Shown here piece after piece: positions 1 to 6,975 of a stretch of DNA of 64,000 bases. The position numbers and the translations under genes are program-made. The stretch spans positions 13,438,604-13,502,603 of the forward strand of contig NC_051105.1 of NCBI RefSeq assembly GCF_901709675.1, written 5' to 3'. Under the pieces are notes generated by a model. That model searched no databases. It saw only the letters and a program-made list of their open reading frames with translations, and was not told the DNA's origin. The stretch's first letter is position 1. Each line of letters opens with the position of its first letter. The stretch is from Syngnathus acus. Lineage: Eukaryota > Chordata > Actinopteri > Syngnathiformes > Syngnathidae.

Positions 1-2
1 CT

Positions 3-650
3 AAGGAAAACGACGTTGAAAAACGCGGGGCGGGAGACTTAAGGGGTTTAACCACTTCTCTCCCCAGAACTACACCAAACCAGGGGGAGAATTTAGCGAG
101 AAGCCCAAACGCGGAAGACGGTGGCGCAAGTCACCAAACCGGAAAGTTCCCGTCCCCCTCCCAGTGCTTGACGAAGTCATATCCGGCAGTTTGCCCCATG
201 CCTGGCTGTAATGGGGGTGGGAACACCCGACCAGGGTCAAGTACCCACCGCTCGCTCGGAGCATGTCCGGTGTATGCGGGGACCCTTGAGGCGTGTCCTA
301 CGCCTGGATGTGATGGAAGTGGAAGCACCAGATGGGGACCGGACCGCCACCGCTCCCTCAAGACGTGTCCAATATTAGCGGTAAGGAAGCGAAGAGCATA
401 CGAGACTCGAGGACGGGTCGGCGGCCGAGCGAGCGACAGGTCAGAGGATACGGTGGATACCAGTCCTGAGGAACCAGGGCCATCCGCGTCTGACACATCG
501 TTAGCAGAGTTGGCCCGAGCAGCTTCCTATTACACGTTGTGGTTTGACAAATCACTACCACCGCGGTGGGAGGAAAGTCGACGAGCTGCCGTGGATGAGC
601 TGACTAAACAGTGGAGTCGGCCAGACTCCCCGGGCAGGGACAACGAATAA
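3..650 (+). CDS. ORF with two MYT1-type CCHHC zinc fingers (5' end outside window)
   Basis: The frame is open from the window edge to the TAA at 648-650 (215 codons). There is no ATG before the first finger, so the start lies to the left or is supplied by splicing. Finger 1 (about 190-270) and finger 2 (about 295-370) both follow C-P-x-P-G-C-[ND]-G-x-G ... H-R-S-L-x-x-C-P, the signature of MYT1/ST18 DNA-binding fingers. In both, the first His after GxG is replaced (Asn, Ser), while the Cys, Cys, His and Cys that bind zinc remain. A basic stretch (RKRRAYETRGR) and an acidic Ser/Pro-rich segment follow. The C-terminus contains two Trp residues (YTLWF, PPRW). A DNA- or RNA-binding regulator is plausible; a host MYT1-like exon or a Gag nucleocapsid are alternatives. 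It is not an integrase tail that I recognise. Confidence 0.6.
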   Translation, partial: KENDVEKRGAGDLRGLTTSLPRTTPNQGENLARSPNAEDGGASHQTGKFPSPSQCLTKSYPAVCPMPGCNGGGNTRPGSSTHRSLGACPVYAGTLEACPTPGCDGSGSTRWGPDRHRSLKTCPILAVRKRRAYETRGRVGGRASDRSEDTVDTSPEEPGPSASDTSLAELARAASYYTLWFDKSLPPRWEESRRAAVDELTKQWSRPDSPGRDNE

Positions 651-660
651 AGGAGTCCAC

Positions 661-664
<4 letters not shown>

Positions 665-695
<31 letters not shown>
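665..695 (+). repeat. poly(T) tract of 31 nt
   Basis: An uninterrupted T run lies 14 nt after the stop of the zinc-finger ORF, whose TAA overlaps an AATAAA hexamer. It is either homopolymer expansion or the poly(A) tail of something inserted on the minus strand. Confidence 0.9.
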
Positions 696-696
<1 letters not shown>

Positions 697-966
697 TGAA
701 TATGTATATATAATAACACTGTGTTGTAAATGGACTGTAGGAGCCAGAGTGAAAAAGACTGACAGCAGGGACTGCGGAGGCCACAGGAGGAAGGCGTGCC
801 CATCCGACTTGGATGATGTCACAGGGGAGTGGCCAGTGACGAAGGAGGGGCTGAAGAAAATCTTGTATAACAAGAAGGAGAGGTACCAGATCTTCATTCG
901 ACCCCAAGGAGTGCTCAGCCATGAGCTACCCGCACGGAGCCAAGAGAAGGAGAACAGTGAGCTTAG
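696..966 (+). other. inter-ORF segment upstream of env
   Basis: Frame 2 stays open from 611 to 1018 through the T run and ends in a TAG at 1016-1018. The part after 800 reads as a plausible basic peptide (GLKKILYNKKERYQIF), but nothing in it matches a family I know. No start codon context or domain supports it, so I do not call a gene here. Confidence 0.3.
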
Positions 967-2595
967 AGGGTGGTGGGTCACCACGTACTCTCCCGGACTG
1001 CGTGGCTGTCCTTCCTAGCTGCGACCTCGCCGACCCAGGGGTCACACACACCGAGGCAAAGGGCTGGAACAATCCGGCCTTTGGCAAGAGGGCTTTACGA
1101 CGGGGAAGAAGAGGGGCAAGAAATATATGTGAATAAGGAATGGATAACTTTGGAGCCAATCTATGCGAACGCAGCTTCAGAGAGGAATAATCCAGGGCCA
1201 AACCTGGATGGCACCTGGCCAGAGGTGATTCCTCCCCTGGACCACAGAGCAAGCTCAAGACCGGTGGAAAGATATGCTGTCCACCGTCAGGAGAAAGGAG
1301 TGACTTTCAGAGCGAACGATGGTTATGAGGTTCCTCGAATCTCACCTTTTTACGAAGAGCCGCTGGACCTGCTCGACTACCCTGAGGTGGATTGGGACAC
1401 AATTGATTGGGAGCCGACCATCTCTCCTCGGCCCGCCTTACCAAGGAGGAGGTCCCGGGCGATGGACTGGCTGGCGGCAGTACTTATTTCAGTCATTTTG
1501 GCATGCGTCCTGGTCTGCTACGCGCTTCGAATGAGTACAACCCGGAACGACCTGATGGAGATGATCAACGTCAGATATGATGGAACACAGCTTTTCAACC
1601 AGACCTGTTGGGCTGTGGAGTTTGAAAGCATCACCGTGGAATGGAACGATTCCACGGCGCCTGACATTTCTGCGCGGCAGCTTTGGACAACGATGCTACG
1701 ACGACCAGGAAAGATGACCGCTTGGCCGTTCAAACCAGGGGCATTTCCGCTCCCTGGTAATCAGGAAGACAAACGGAATAAGACGAAGAGGGACATCTTG
1801 AGGGAAGTGACTCTTTTTTCCGACCATTTTGAACGCGTAAATGGGACACGACATGCCAGGCACAGCATCAGTGCTTGTGATATTCGGTATTTTATGGCAC
1901 CCAGAAATTATGCCAATCTGACAATAAGCTTGATTTGCAAAATAAGACTGGAGGGAAAAATTGTTAAGAGGAATTGGATTTACAAGGAGGGACATGAGCA
2001 CGCAGAATGGTATAGTAATGCTTCGTGTGTCCCGTTGCCCGAATCTCAAGGTGGTTATTGGGAGAAAGGCAGTAGGAGGCCGGAGGAATTTTCATTCCCA
2101 GCTCCGATGAAAAACTCCACTTGCCACGGTACTTATCCCGGCTGGGAACCGTGTTGGAGTTGTTTAGATTTACTTTGTGAGAAAACACCAAATTATTCAA
2201 ACAGTAAGCGTCGGCTTACCAGGGTACGTCGAAGCCGGCCCGACGAAAGGACGTCGGCGTTCAGGGATTGCCAGAAGGTTTATAGTGGGTTAGATTCGTG
2301 TTATTTTAATGTGGGACAAATTTGCAGTGACAATTACCATGTTATAATGTGGGCGTATAAGTACCAAAAATTGATGGCCCCTGTCACAGCCTCGACAAAG
2401 ACAGGGAGGATATTCAACCCTAATAAAGGTCCGGTGGATTTTGAGTTTTGGTTGAATGAATCGTTGCCATGGCTGTGGCAGGTCGAAAAAGAAATTGCTG
2501 TGCCAGCCAGGTACCAAGGGGGACACCGGTTGTACACGTCCGCGAGACAATTATGGGTTCAGCGGTGCCCACGCCTGACGATTTATTTACAGTGA
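967..2595 (+). CDS. env: envelope glycoprotein, N-terminal part (frameshifted gene)
   Basis: Frame 1 is open from 967 to the stop at 2593-2595. The first ATG (1462) lies directly before a hydrophobic segment of about 22 residues (DWLAAVLISVILACVLVCYA), yet 165 codons upstream are also open and include a WDTIDW motif and a basic PRRRSR. This suggests a cytoplasmic leader-peptide domain whose start codon is lost or spliced in. After the membrane segment come several N-glycosylation sequons (NQT, NDS, NGT, NLT, NAS, NST, NYS, NES), many cysteines, a KTKR site near residue 273 of the frame and an RVRR site near residue 420. Either basic site may be a furin cleavage point. The gene continues in frame 3, so a frameshift lies between about 2469 and 2595. 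Confidence 0.65.
   Translation, partial: RVVGHHVLSRTAWLSFLAATSPTQGSHTPRQRAGTIRPLARGLYDGEEEGQEIYVNKEWITLEPIYANAASERNNPGPNLDGTWPEVIPPLDHRASSRPVERYAVHRQEKGVTFRANDGYEVPRISPFYEEPLDLLDYPEVDWDTIDWEPTISPRPALPRRRSRAMDWLAAVLISVILACVLVCYALRMSTTRNDLMEMINVRYDGTQLFNQTCWAVEFESITVEWNDSTAPDISARQLWTTMLRRPGKMTAWPFKPGAFPLPGNQEDKRNKTKRDILREVTLFSDHFERVNGTRHARHSISACDIRYFMAPRNYANLTISLICKIRLEGKIVKRNWIYKEGHEHAEWYSNASCVPLPESQGGYWEKGSRRPEEFSFPAPMKNSTCHGTYPGWEPCWSCLDLLCEKTPNYSNSKRRLTRVRRSRPDERTSAFRDCQKVYSGLDSCYFNVGQICSDNYHVIMWAYKYQKLMAPVTASTKTGRIFNPNKGPVDFEFWLNESLPWLWQVEKEIAVPARYQGGHRLYTSARQLWVQRCPRLTIYLQ
1003..1018 (+). promoter_or_regulatory. candidate 3' splice site for env mRNA
   Basis: A pyrimidine-rich stretch (ctgtccttcctag) ends in AG at 1017-1018, just inside the open frame of env. 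Splicing here from a donor in the LTR leader would join a leader exon to the ATG-less 5' part of the env frame. Confidence 0.4.
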
Positions 2596-3713
2596 TACCG
2601 GGGGACTTTGACAAAATTGACCGATGTGTAGTGGGGAAGATTCATGTTGATCTGCATGGTAGGGACTGGACTGTTGGAAAGTCGCCAAGATGTGACCTGG
2701 ATGAGATCAAACGATCCGTCTTAGGCACTAGGTGGGTTCACAACTGTACCAGTCTCTTGGCAAACAGAACAGTTAAAGGGGTGTTACAGGCATGGTCTGA
2801 GGTGGCCACAAGAGTTGCCGCGAAAACGTGGTGGGGGTTTAATGGGTATGAAATGAAACAATGGGTGATACCCTGTTTAAATGTAACTACAAATTATTGG
2901 GTCCAATACCAGTTTATGGCGACAGTATATTCAAAAGAAACTGATATTTGGCCCACGGGCATGTATTCCCCCTATATCTATGTGAATCCTCGGCCTTGGT
3001 CAATGACTTGTAACACTGATAAAACAAAGTGCCTAGTGGCCCTAGCTCGTGAACAATGTATTACATTGCCTAATTGGAAAGAATATTGTGCAGACAAATA
3101 TCAAGACGAGAAATACAGAAGTGTGGAGGGAGCCTTGTGGGAGTTGAACTCGCCGCAGAAAACGTGGAGACGTCAGCCCTCTAGCGACCGACAGCCGTGT
3201 GAAACTTGGTTACAAAATGAAGGATTGCTTAATCTGAGTAGACCTGTGTCAATTCCATATCGGCTGCCAGCTCTAATACAGATTGCGGAAGGGCGGGCGT
3301 TTCGAAAGAGCCTTTGCGAAGGCCGACAGTTTATGGGATTTGATTGGGTAGGGCCAAATAGGATTTTTAATAATGGAACATGTTTCTCCCCCGGGGAACA
3401 TTGGATCAAGTGTGGCCATGGAAAAAATATTGACGACTGTACTTGGTTTGAAAAGATCGGATCGGCACTTCAAGCGGCTAAAGACGCCGCGATAGGCGTT
3501 ATTGGTGATGTAATTACTGGCGCTTTGACAGTGGTGCTGAAATCGGCCGGGGCGGGGATATTATTGGTGTTCGTTTTGATTGGGGTCGCGATCGTAGCGG
3601 GCACTGCCTTAAAAGGAAATGTCAAGAGACTTCGAACTCTGACAATTATTGGGGCGTCACTACCTACGCGGATGACACCCCTCTCAGGAGGGGGAGTCAA
3701 GATTTCTTCTTAA
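2469..3713 (+). CDS. env: envelope glycoprotein, C-terminal part with membrane anchor (frameshifted gene)
   Basis: Frame 3 continues the glycoprotein to the TAA at 3711-3713. It has sequons NCT, NRT, NVT, NLS and NGT, evenly spaced cysteines and frequent tryptophans. A long Gly/Ala/Val/Ile-rich hydrophobic region (about 3480-3630) is followed by a basic KGNVKRLR and a tail of about 30 residues. The usual gammaretroviral CX6CC and heptad region are absent. Foamy-type transmembrane subunits also have a long hydrophobic end, but that likeness is a judgement of form, not an alignment. The break from the upstream part makes the intact product impossible unless the shift is programmed or a sequencing error. 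Confidence 0.65.
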   Translation: MAVAGRKRNCCASQVPRGTPVVHVRETIMGSAVPTPDDLFTVIPGDFDKIDRCVVGKIHVDLHGRDWTVGKSPRCDLDEIKRSVLGTRWVHNCTSLLANRTVKGVLQAWSEVATRVAAKTWWGFNGYEMKQWVIPCLNVTTNYWVQYQFMATVYSKETDIWPTGMYSPYIYVNPRPWSMTCNTDKTKCLVALAREQCITLPNWKEYCADKYQDEKYRSVEGALWELNSPQKTWRRQPSSDRQPCETWLQNEGLLNLSRPVSIPYRLPALIQIAEGRAFRKSLCEGRQFMGFDWVGPNRIFNNGTCFSPGEHWIKCGHGKNIDDCTWFEKIGSALQAAKDAAIGVIGDVITGALTVVLKSAGAGILLVFVLIGVAIVAGTALKGNVKRLRTLTIIGASLPTRMTPLSGGGVKISS

Positions 3714-3776
3714 ATAGAAGGGGTCGGGCGGTGGCCGCACATTCGGGCCAGGGAAGCTCAGTGACTGAAGATTTCG

Positions 3777-3843
3777 GGGAGACAAAAAGAAAATAAGAGA
3801 AAACAAGCAAAAAAGGGAAGATAAAAAAGGAAAGTAAGAGAAG
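3777..3843 (+). other. long polypurine tract between env and the next gene
   Basis: About 67 nt contain only a handful of pyrimidines, with a core aaaaaagggaag near 3810. It ends three bases before the ATG of the membrane-protein gene. It could act as an internal polypurine primer, as a splicing enhancer, or as the true PPT of an unusually long LTR that contains both accessory genes. Confidence 0.5.
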
Positions 3844-3845
3844 TC

Positions 3846-4517
3846 ATGGCGAGTAATGCAAGTATTTTTATTAATCCAATGGGGAGGCCCGGAGCGCTAA
3901 AAGTGAGTAATGAACCTCAATATTGGGTTTTGTTCAGCATCTGGGCGGCCTATTGCTGTTCTGGGTCATGGGACTCGCGACAAATGACTAGGCCGGTGAT
4001 TTTGGTAATGGCAATTCTCAAAGTTTTGCTTTTGAGATTTTTGTACAAGATATACACGATGGGCTTGGGTCTCTTTGTCGTGTATATGCACGGCCGAATA
4101 TATTTGGATCCTAAAACGTCCAGAGGCATCGCGGGGATTGTGCTGCTTTGTCTTTGGATGGCTTTAGAAATAGGATCAATGTTTTGTTACTATGTCATAT
4201 TTGGAGTTATCATACTAGAAGCAATATTAGTGATAGGATTGGCCGCGCATGTGCTTGGAAAAGTGTCACAACTGGACCGAAATGTTCGTTCCTCTGTCAC
4301 GTGGAAAAAGCGCACGGCCAAACTAATTCTCTGGTGCACAATATGGGGGCTATTGTCAGTGTTGCTTTGGAGCGACATAGTGGACCAACTTGTGATGACG
4401 ACATGGTTTTTTACATACTCGGTCTTTTTTCCTCTCCCGTCCCTTACGGATAGAGGAGGGGAGCCGAGGAGCCCCCCTATTGTGCGCCATAGGGCGGGTA
4501 GAGGGTTTATGATTTGA
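3846..4517 (+). CDS. multi-pass membrane protein, viral accessory candidate
   Basis: ATG at 3846, 223 codons, stop TGA at 4515-4517. Hydrophobic segments are visible at about residues 26-38, 50-80 (long enough for one or two passes), 94-136 (two passes), 158-173 and 181-197, so five or six membrane spans. The loops are short with basic residues (WKKR), and the C-terminus is Arg/Pro-rich (PRSPPIVRHRAGRG). There is no signal peptide, sequon-rich ectodomain or enzyme motif. It lies 132 nt after env and 31 nt before the next start, on the same strand. Retroviruses do not usually carry such a gene. A viroporin-like role or a captured host membrane protein are possibilities, neither shown. I do not recognise the family. 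Confidence 0.6.
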   Translation: MASNASIFINPMGRPGALKVSNEPQYWVLFSIWAAYCCSGSWDSRQMTRPVILVMAILKVLLLRFLYKIYTMGLGLFVVYMHGRIYLDPKTSRGIAGIVLLCLWMALEIGSMFCYYVIFGVIILEAILVIGLAAHVLGKVSQLDRNVRSSVTWKKRTAKLILWCTIWGLLSVLLWSDIVDQLVMTTWFFTYSVFFPLPSLTDRGGEPRSPPIVRHRAGRGFMI

Positions 4518-4523
4518 TATATT

Positions 4524-4548
4524 ACATTTGTGCTTCCATGTGTTCCAG
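4524..4548 (+). promoter_or_regulatory. splice acceptor abutting the start codon of the Cys-rich gene
   Basis: A T-rich stretch ends in gtgttccag, immediately followed by ATG at 4549. The mature mRNA would begin its coding part at the first base of the exon. Such placement fits a gene expressed from a multiply spliced retroviral mRNA. Confidence 0.5.
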
Positions 4549-5511
4549 ATGGTACACCGAGTTGCGGATGCACCGGAGTGCGTCCTATGCGGGGTGAACC
4601 GTATGAAATTGGCCTGGGTGATCGGAAAGGCTTATGTGGGGGACTGTTGTTACCCGGCCTGCTTTAATGTGGCTTGGCTAGTCCCAGACGGAATTTATGT
4701 AAAGGAAGGGGAGCGGTACAGCTTGGACCATCTCGGATGGGAGGGATATGCGGATTTAATGTCCACCGCGACTCTGCTCGACACGTCTAGAGGGTCCCTG
4801 TCTACATGTACGGTTCTCCTCGAGGAGGCTGGGGATGCTCACGGCACCATTTGGCCCCTAACCCACATGACATGGCGCCAACAGAACGGCGCTCGATGCG
4901 TCACATCACATTCACAGTGTGGCCGCTGCTTGACCGTCAGTCCGGTTCACCGGCGGCTGTCTGCGGACTTTTACAACACCCCGCGTACAGGGCGCGACTC
5001 GCCTCAGGGGATGGAGCAGCCCAACGGGGCCCCGGTGGGACTTGTCCGGCCTGCACGTCGGGACCGCTGTTTTGGACATTGGTCCCTGGATGGGACCTTC
5101 GTTGAGTGCGGAGTACCATGCGATGAGTGCTTGGAGCGTCAAGCTCCTGACGGCATCCGTCGACGTGAGAATCCTGGCTCCAGCGGCGACATTCCCCCCA
5201 TTTCACAGGCTGGCTCCCCACCGGGAGCTCCGTCTGTGTCTGAGGACGACGTCGAGGCTCGCGATTGGCACGGAGATGAGGCGGACGATGAGAATGACGC
5301 CGAGAGTACTGCCACAGGGATTTCGACACCTCCGCTGCTGAGAGTCCTCACGTTGGAAGCTCGGAGGGACGACGACGACCCTTCTGATCGCTTGACCCGC
5401 CTGATCAACGCCCTTGCAGAGATCGCCAGACAGGGGGATGGGACAACGACCTGCCCTACATCTACAACCGCTGAGGTTGTGAATATCTCCGACGATGAAA
5501 TGACTGATTAG
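4549..5511 (+). CDS. Cys-rich protein with acidic C-terminus, candidate viral regulator
   Basis: The first ATG (4549) follows a splice acceptor; 320 residues. The N-terminus has CVLC (11-14) and a CC-x3-C cluster (33-38), with CGRC near 125 and CGVPCDEC near 192, likely metal-binding. Residues about 200-240 are Pro/Ser-rich. About 230-255 and 280-285 are strongly acidic (SEDDVEARDWHGDEADDE, DDDD), as in activation domains. The protein ends in VVNISDDEMTD, a hydrophobic core followed by acids that resembles a SUMO-interacting motif. Position before the LTR and composition match a transactivator such as foamy Tas, but I see no alignable homology. Function is inferred from layout and composition only. 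Confidence 0.6.
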   Translation: MVHRVADAPECVLCGVNRMKLAWVIGKAYVGDCCYPACFNVAWLVPDGIYVKEGERYSLDHLGWEGYADLMSTATLLDTSRGSLSTCTVLLEEAGDAHGTIWPLTHMTWRQQNGARCVTSHSQCGRCLTVSPVHRRLSADFYNTPRTGRDSPQGMEQPNGAPVGLVRPARRDRCFGHWSLDGTFVECGVPCDECLERQAPDGIRRRENPGSSGDIPPISQAGSPPGAPSVSEDDVEARDWHGDEADDENDAESTATGISTPPLLRVLTLEARRDDDDPSDRLTRLINALAEIARQGDGTTTCPTSTTAEVVNISDDEMTD

Positions 5512-5589
5512 CTCATGAAGTGGGTTGTGGACGGGGTGATTTATTACCTGCTTCTCAATCCAAAGGGGCCGTGTCATGTAACATGGAGT

Positions 5590-5605
5590 GGGGGGGGGAA
5601 ACAAA
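5590..5605 (+). other. candidate polypurine tract before the 3' LTR
   Basis: A run of nine or more G followed by AAA lies about 80 nt after the last stop codon. TG at 5606 could be the LTR start. The exact boundary cannot be fixed without the 5' LTR. Confidence 0.4.
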
Positions 5606-5850
5606 TGGTGCATAAAGTGAGTATGGATTGCTCCCAGTAATAAATTGGCGGGGCTGACATTCCAAATTTTAACAGCAGATGGTGCAAAATTAAGTGGGGG
5701 AATATTGAATGAATTGGCAAAGCTGAAATTCCAAAATTCTCCAAAAGATGGAGCCAAACCGGTGCAGGAGACCAAAGAGAAAGAGGGGTCGGATTATGGA
5801 ACACACATGGAAGCACAAAAATGGTTTTTATTTGTATTTCTATTTTACTT

Positions 5851-6110
5851 GCTTGGCTGAAATATATTCTGTAACCGCTTAAAGCAATATTATCACAGAA
5901 TTAGACTAAGCTGCCCACCCATATAAGAATAGGGGTGTGTTAAAAATTGTTGGAAAGGGAAGAACAAATGAGTTTTTATTTTTATTTTATTTTTTATTTT
6001 TTTATTTTCTTTGCTTGGCTGAAATATATTCTGTAACAGCAACAAGCAATATTATCACACAATTAGGAAAAGAGGCCCACCACGAGTGGTGTGTTAAGAA
6101 AAAGGTTAAA
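5851..6110 (+). repeat. direct repeat in U3, spacing 162 bp
   Basis: gcttggctgaaatatattct occurs at 5851 and again at 6013. Both copies continue with a similar GCAATATTATCACA segment and a gtgtgttaa segment. The copies have diverged by substitutions and small indels. Confidence 0.85.
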
Positions 6111-6271
6111 ACATAAATTCAAGGGCTTTGATTTCTGATTTAAATGGTTGAGTAAAAAGTGTAACTTTGAAATATTGGTTTTATGAAAGGAGAAGTGAAG
6201 AAAAGAGGAAATAAGGTGCTTGCCGGGGGTTTCTACAGATTTTTGGTGGAAAGAGAGTGGGGTGGAACCAG

Positions 6272-6408
6272 CTGCTCAAACCGCAAGGTTATGACTCATA
6301 ACTTATGAGCGTGGGAAACTGGACAGTATAGAGGCCAGCGGACACCTGCTCAAACCGCAAGGTTGTGACTCATAGCCTATGAGCGTGGGAAGCTGGACAT
6401 TATAGAGG
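6272..6408 (+). promoter_or_regulatory. duplicated enhancer block with two AP-1 sites
   Basis: A 63-bp block at 6272-6334 is repeated at 6346-6408 with few changes (period 74). Each copy holds a perfect AP-1 heptamer TGACTCA, at 6292-6298 and 6366-6372. A smaller repeat (ggacattatagag) follows. Tandem enhancers upstream of a TATA box are typical of retroviral U3; AP-1 sites are known in foamy U3. Confidence 0.75.
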
Positions 6409-6456
6409 ACATTATAGAGGACAGTATAGAAAAAAGGGGGGAGGGCCAGAGAGGTC

Positions 6457-6464
6457 TATAAAAA
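6457..6464 (+). promoter_or_regulatory. TATA box of the LTR promoter
   Basis: TATAAAAA lies about 50 nt after the enhancer repeats. A start site would be expected near 6485-6492, which would mark the U3/R border. Confidence 0.7.
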
Positions 6465-6640
6465 GGTCACCTTGGACATCTGCGGGGCTCTCTCCCGGAC
6501 CGCGTTCATACGTGAAGAAGCCCGTATGAGTTTCAAGACTTTTTCTACAGCCTTCAAGAGCCTTGTGTGAGACGCAAGATCGCTGGCCTGGATTAACTTG
6601 GATTTACTCAAAGAATTGGACTGGACAACTTTGCATGAGA

Positions 6641-6652
6641 AACTAGGTGAGG
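6641..6652 (+). promoter_or_regulatory. candidate 5' splice donor in R
   Basis: CTAG followed by GTGAGG matches the donor consensus, with the intron beginning at 6647, about 160 nt after the expected start site. A donor inside R is a feature of foamy viruses. The same site in the 5' LTR would feed the acceptors at 1018 and 4548. Confidence 0.45.
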
Positions 6653-6745
6653 GGAGACTTCTTCTGTATGTACGCAAGCGGAGGAGACAGTCATCGGGTA
6701 GTCTGTCCTCACGGGGCCTAACTAGTTTCCAAATTGGATTTTAGA

Positions 6746-6751
6746 AATAAA
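6746..6751 (+). terminator. poly(A) signal AATAAA (first)
   Basis: AATAAA lies about 260 nt after the expected transcription start. It could define a short R. Confidence 0.5.
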
Positions 6752-6951
6752 ATCGAACTGATCACTCGACTTTATTTCCACCAAAAAGAAAATAACACCC
6801 AATTGGTAGCTACCTTTTCCCTCTTTTCTGATTTTTGTTTTGCAATCAAAAGTGCTCCGGGATTGAATGATTTTATTTGCAAGTGTATCAGTGAGTGGGA
6901 TTGTTCAGTTTTTGGAGGATTGAGATTTGTAATTCTATTTCATGCTTCTTC

Positions 6952-6957
6952 AATAAA
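6952..6957 (+). terminator. poly(A) signal AATAAA (second)
   Basis: AATAAA is followed by a GT/T-rich stretch (tgtgttttatatac), a better downstream context than the site at 6746. Confidence 0.5.
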
Positions 6958-6975
6958 TGTGTTTTATATACTCAT

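Larger units (their letters stand above)
1..6975 (+). mobile_element. 3' part of an endogenous retrovirus, foamy-like (inferred)
   Basis: Four same-strand genes followed by an LTR-like promoter region make a retroviral 3' half; gag and pol would lie left of the window. The envelope has a long N-terminal cytoplasmic part, an internal membrane segment, furin-like sites and a C-terminal anchor. It lacks the CX6CC and immunosuppressive motifs of gamma/epsilon envelopes, which together recall spumaviruses. Two accessory ORFs lie between env and the LTR, where foamy viruses keep tas/bet, and a splice donor lies in R, as foamy viruses have. Without pol the assignment is an inference. Epsilon-like or other deep fish lineages remain possible. 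Confidence 0.6.
5606..6975 (+). repeat. candidate 3' LTR (U3, R and part of U5)
   Basis: The region contains no gene but has, in order, two sets of direct repeats, a duplicated enhancer-like block, a TATA box, a splice donor and two AATAAA signals. That is the order expected of U3 and R. Start and end are estimates; no paired LTR is in the window to define them. Confidence 0.55.

Noticed and set aside
530-984. Minus-strand frames with poly-Lys
   Set aside because: They only translate the poly(T) tract and antisense of the zinc-finger ORF.
967-3713. Epsilon- or gammaretroviral type envelope
   Set aside because: I see no CX6CC or immunosuppressive-type region, and the N-terminal cytoplasmic part with an internal membrane segment does not fit; not excluded without pol.
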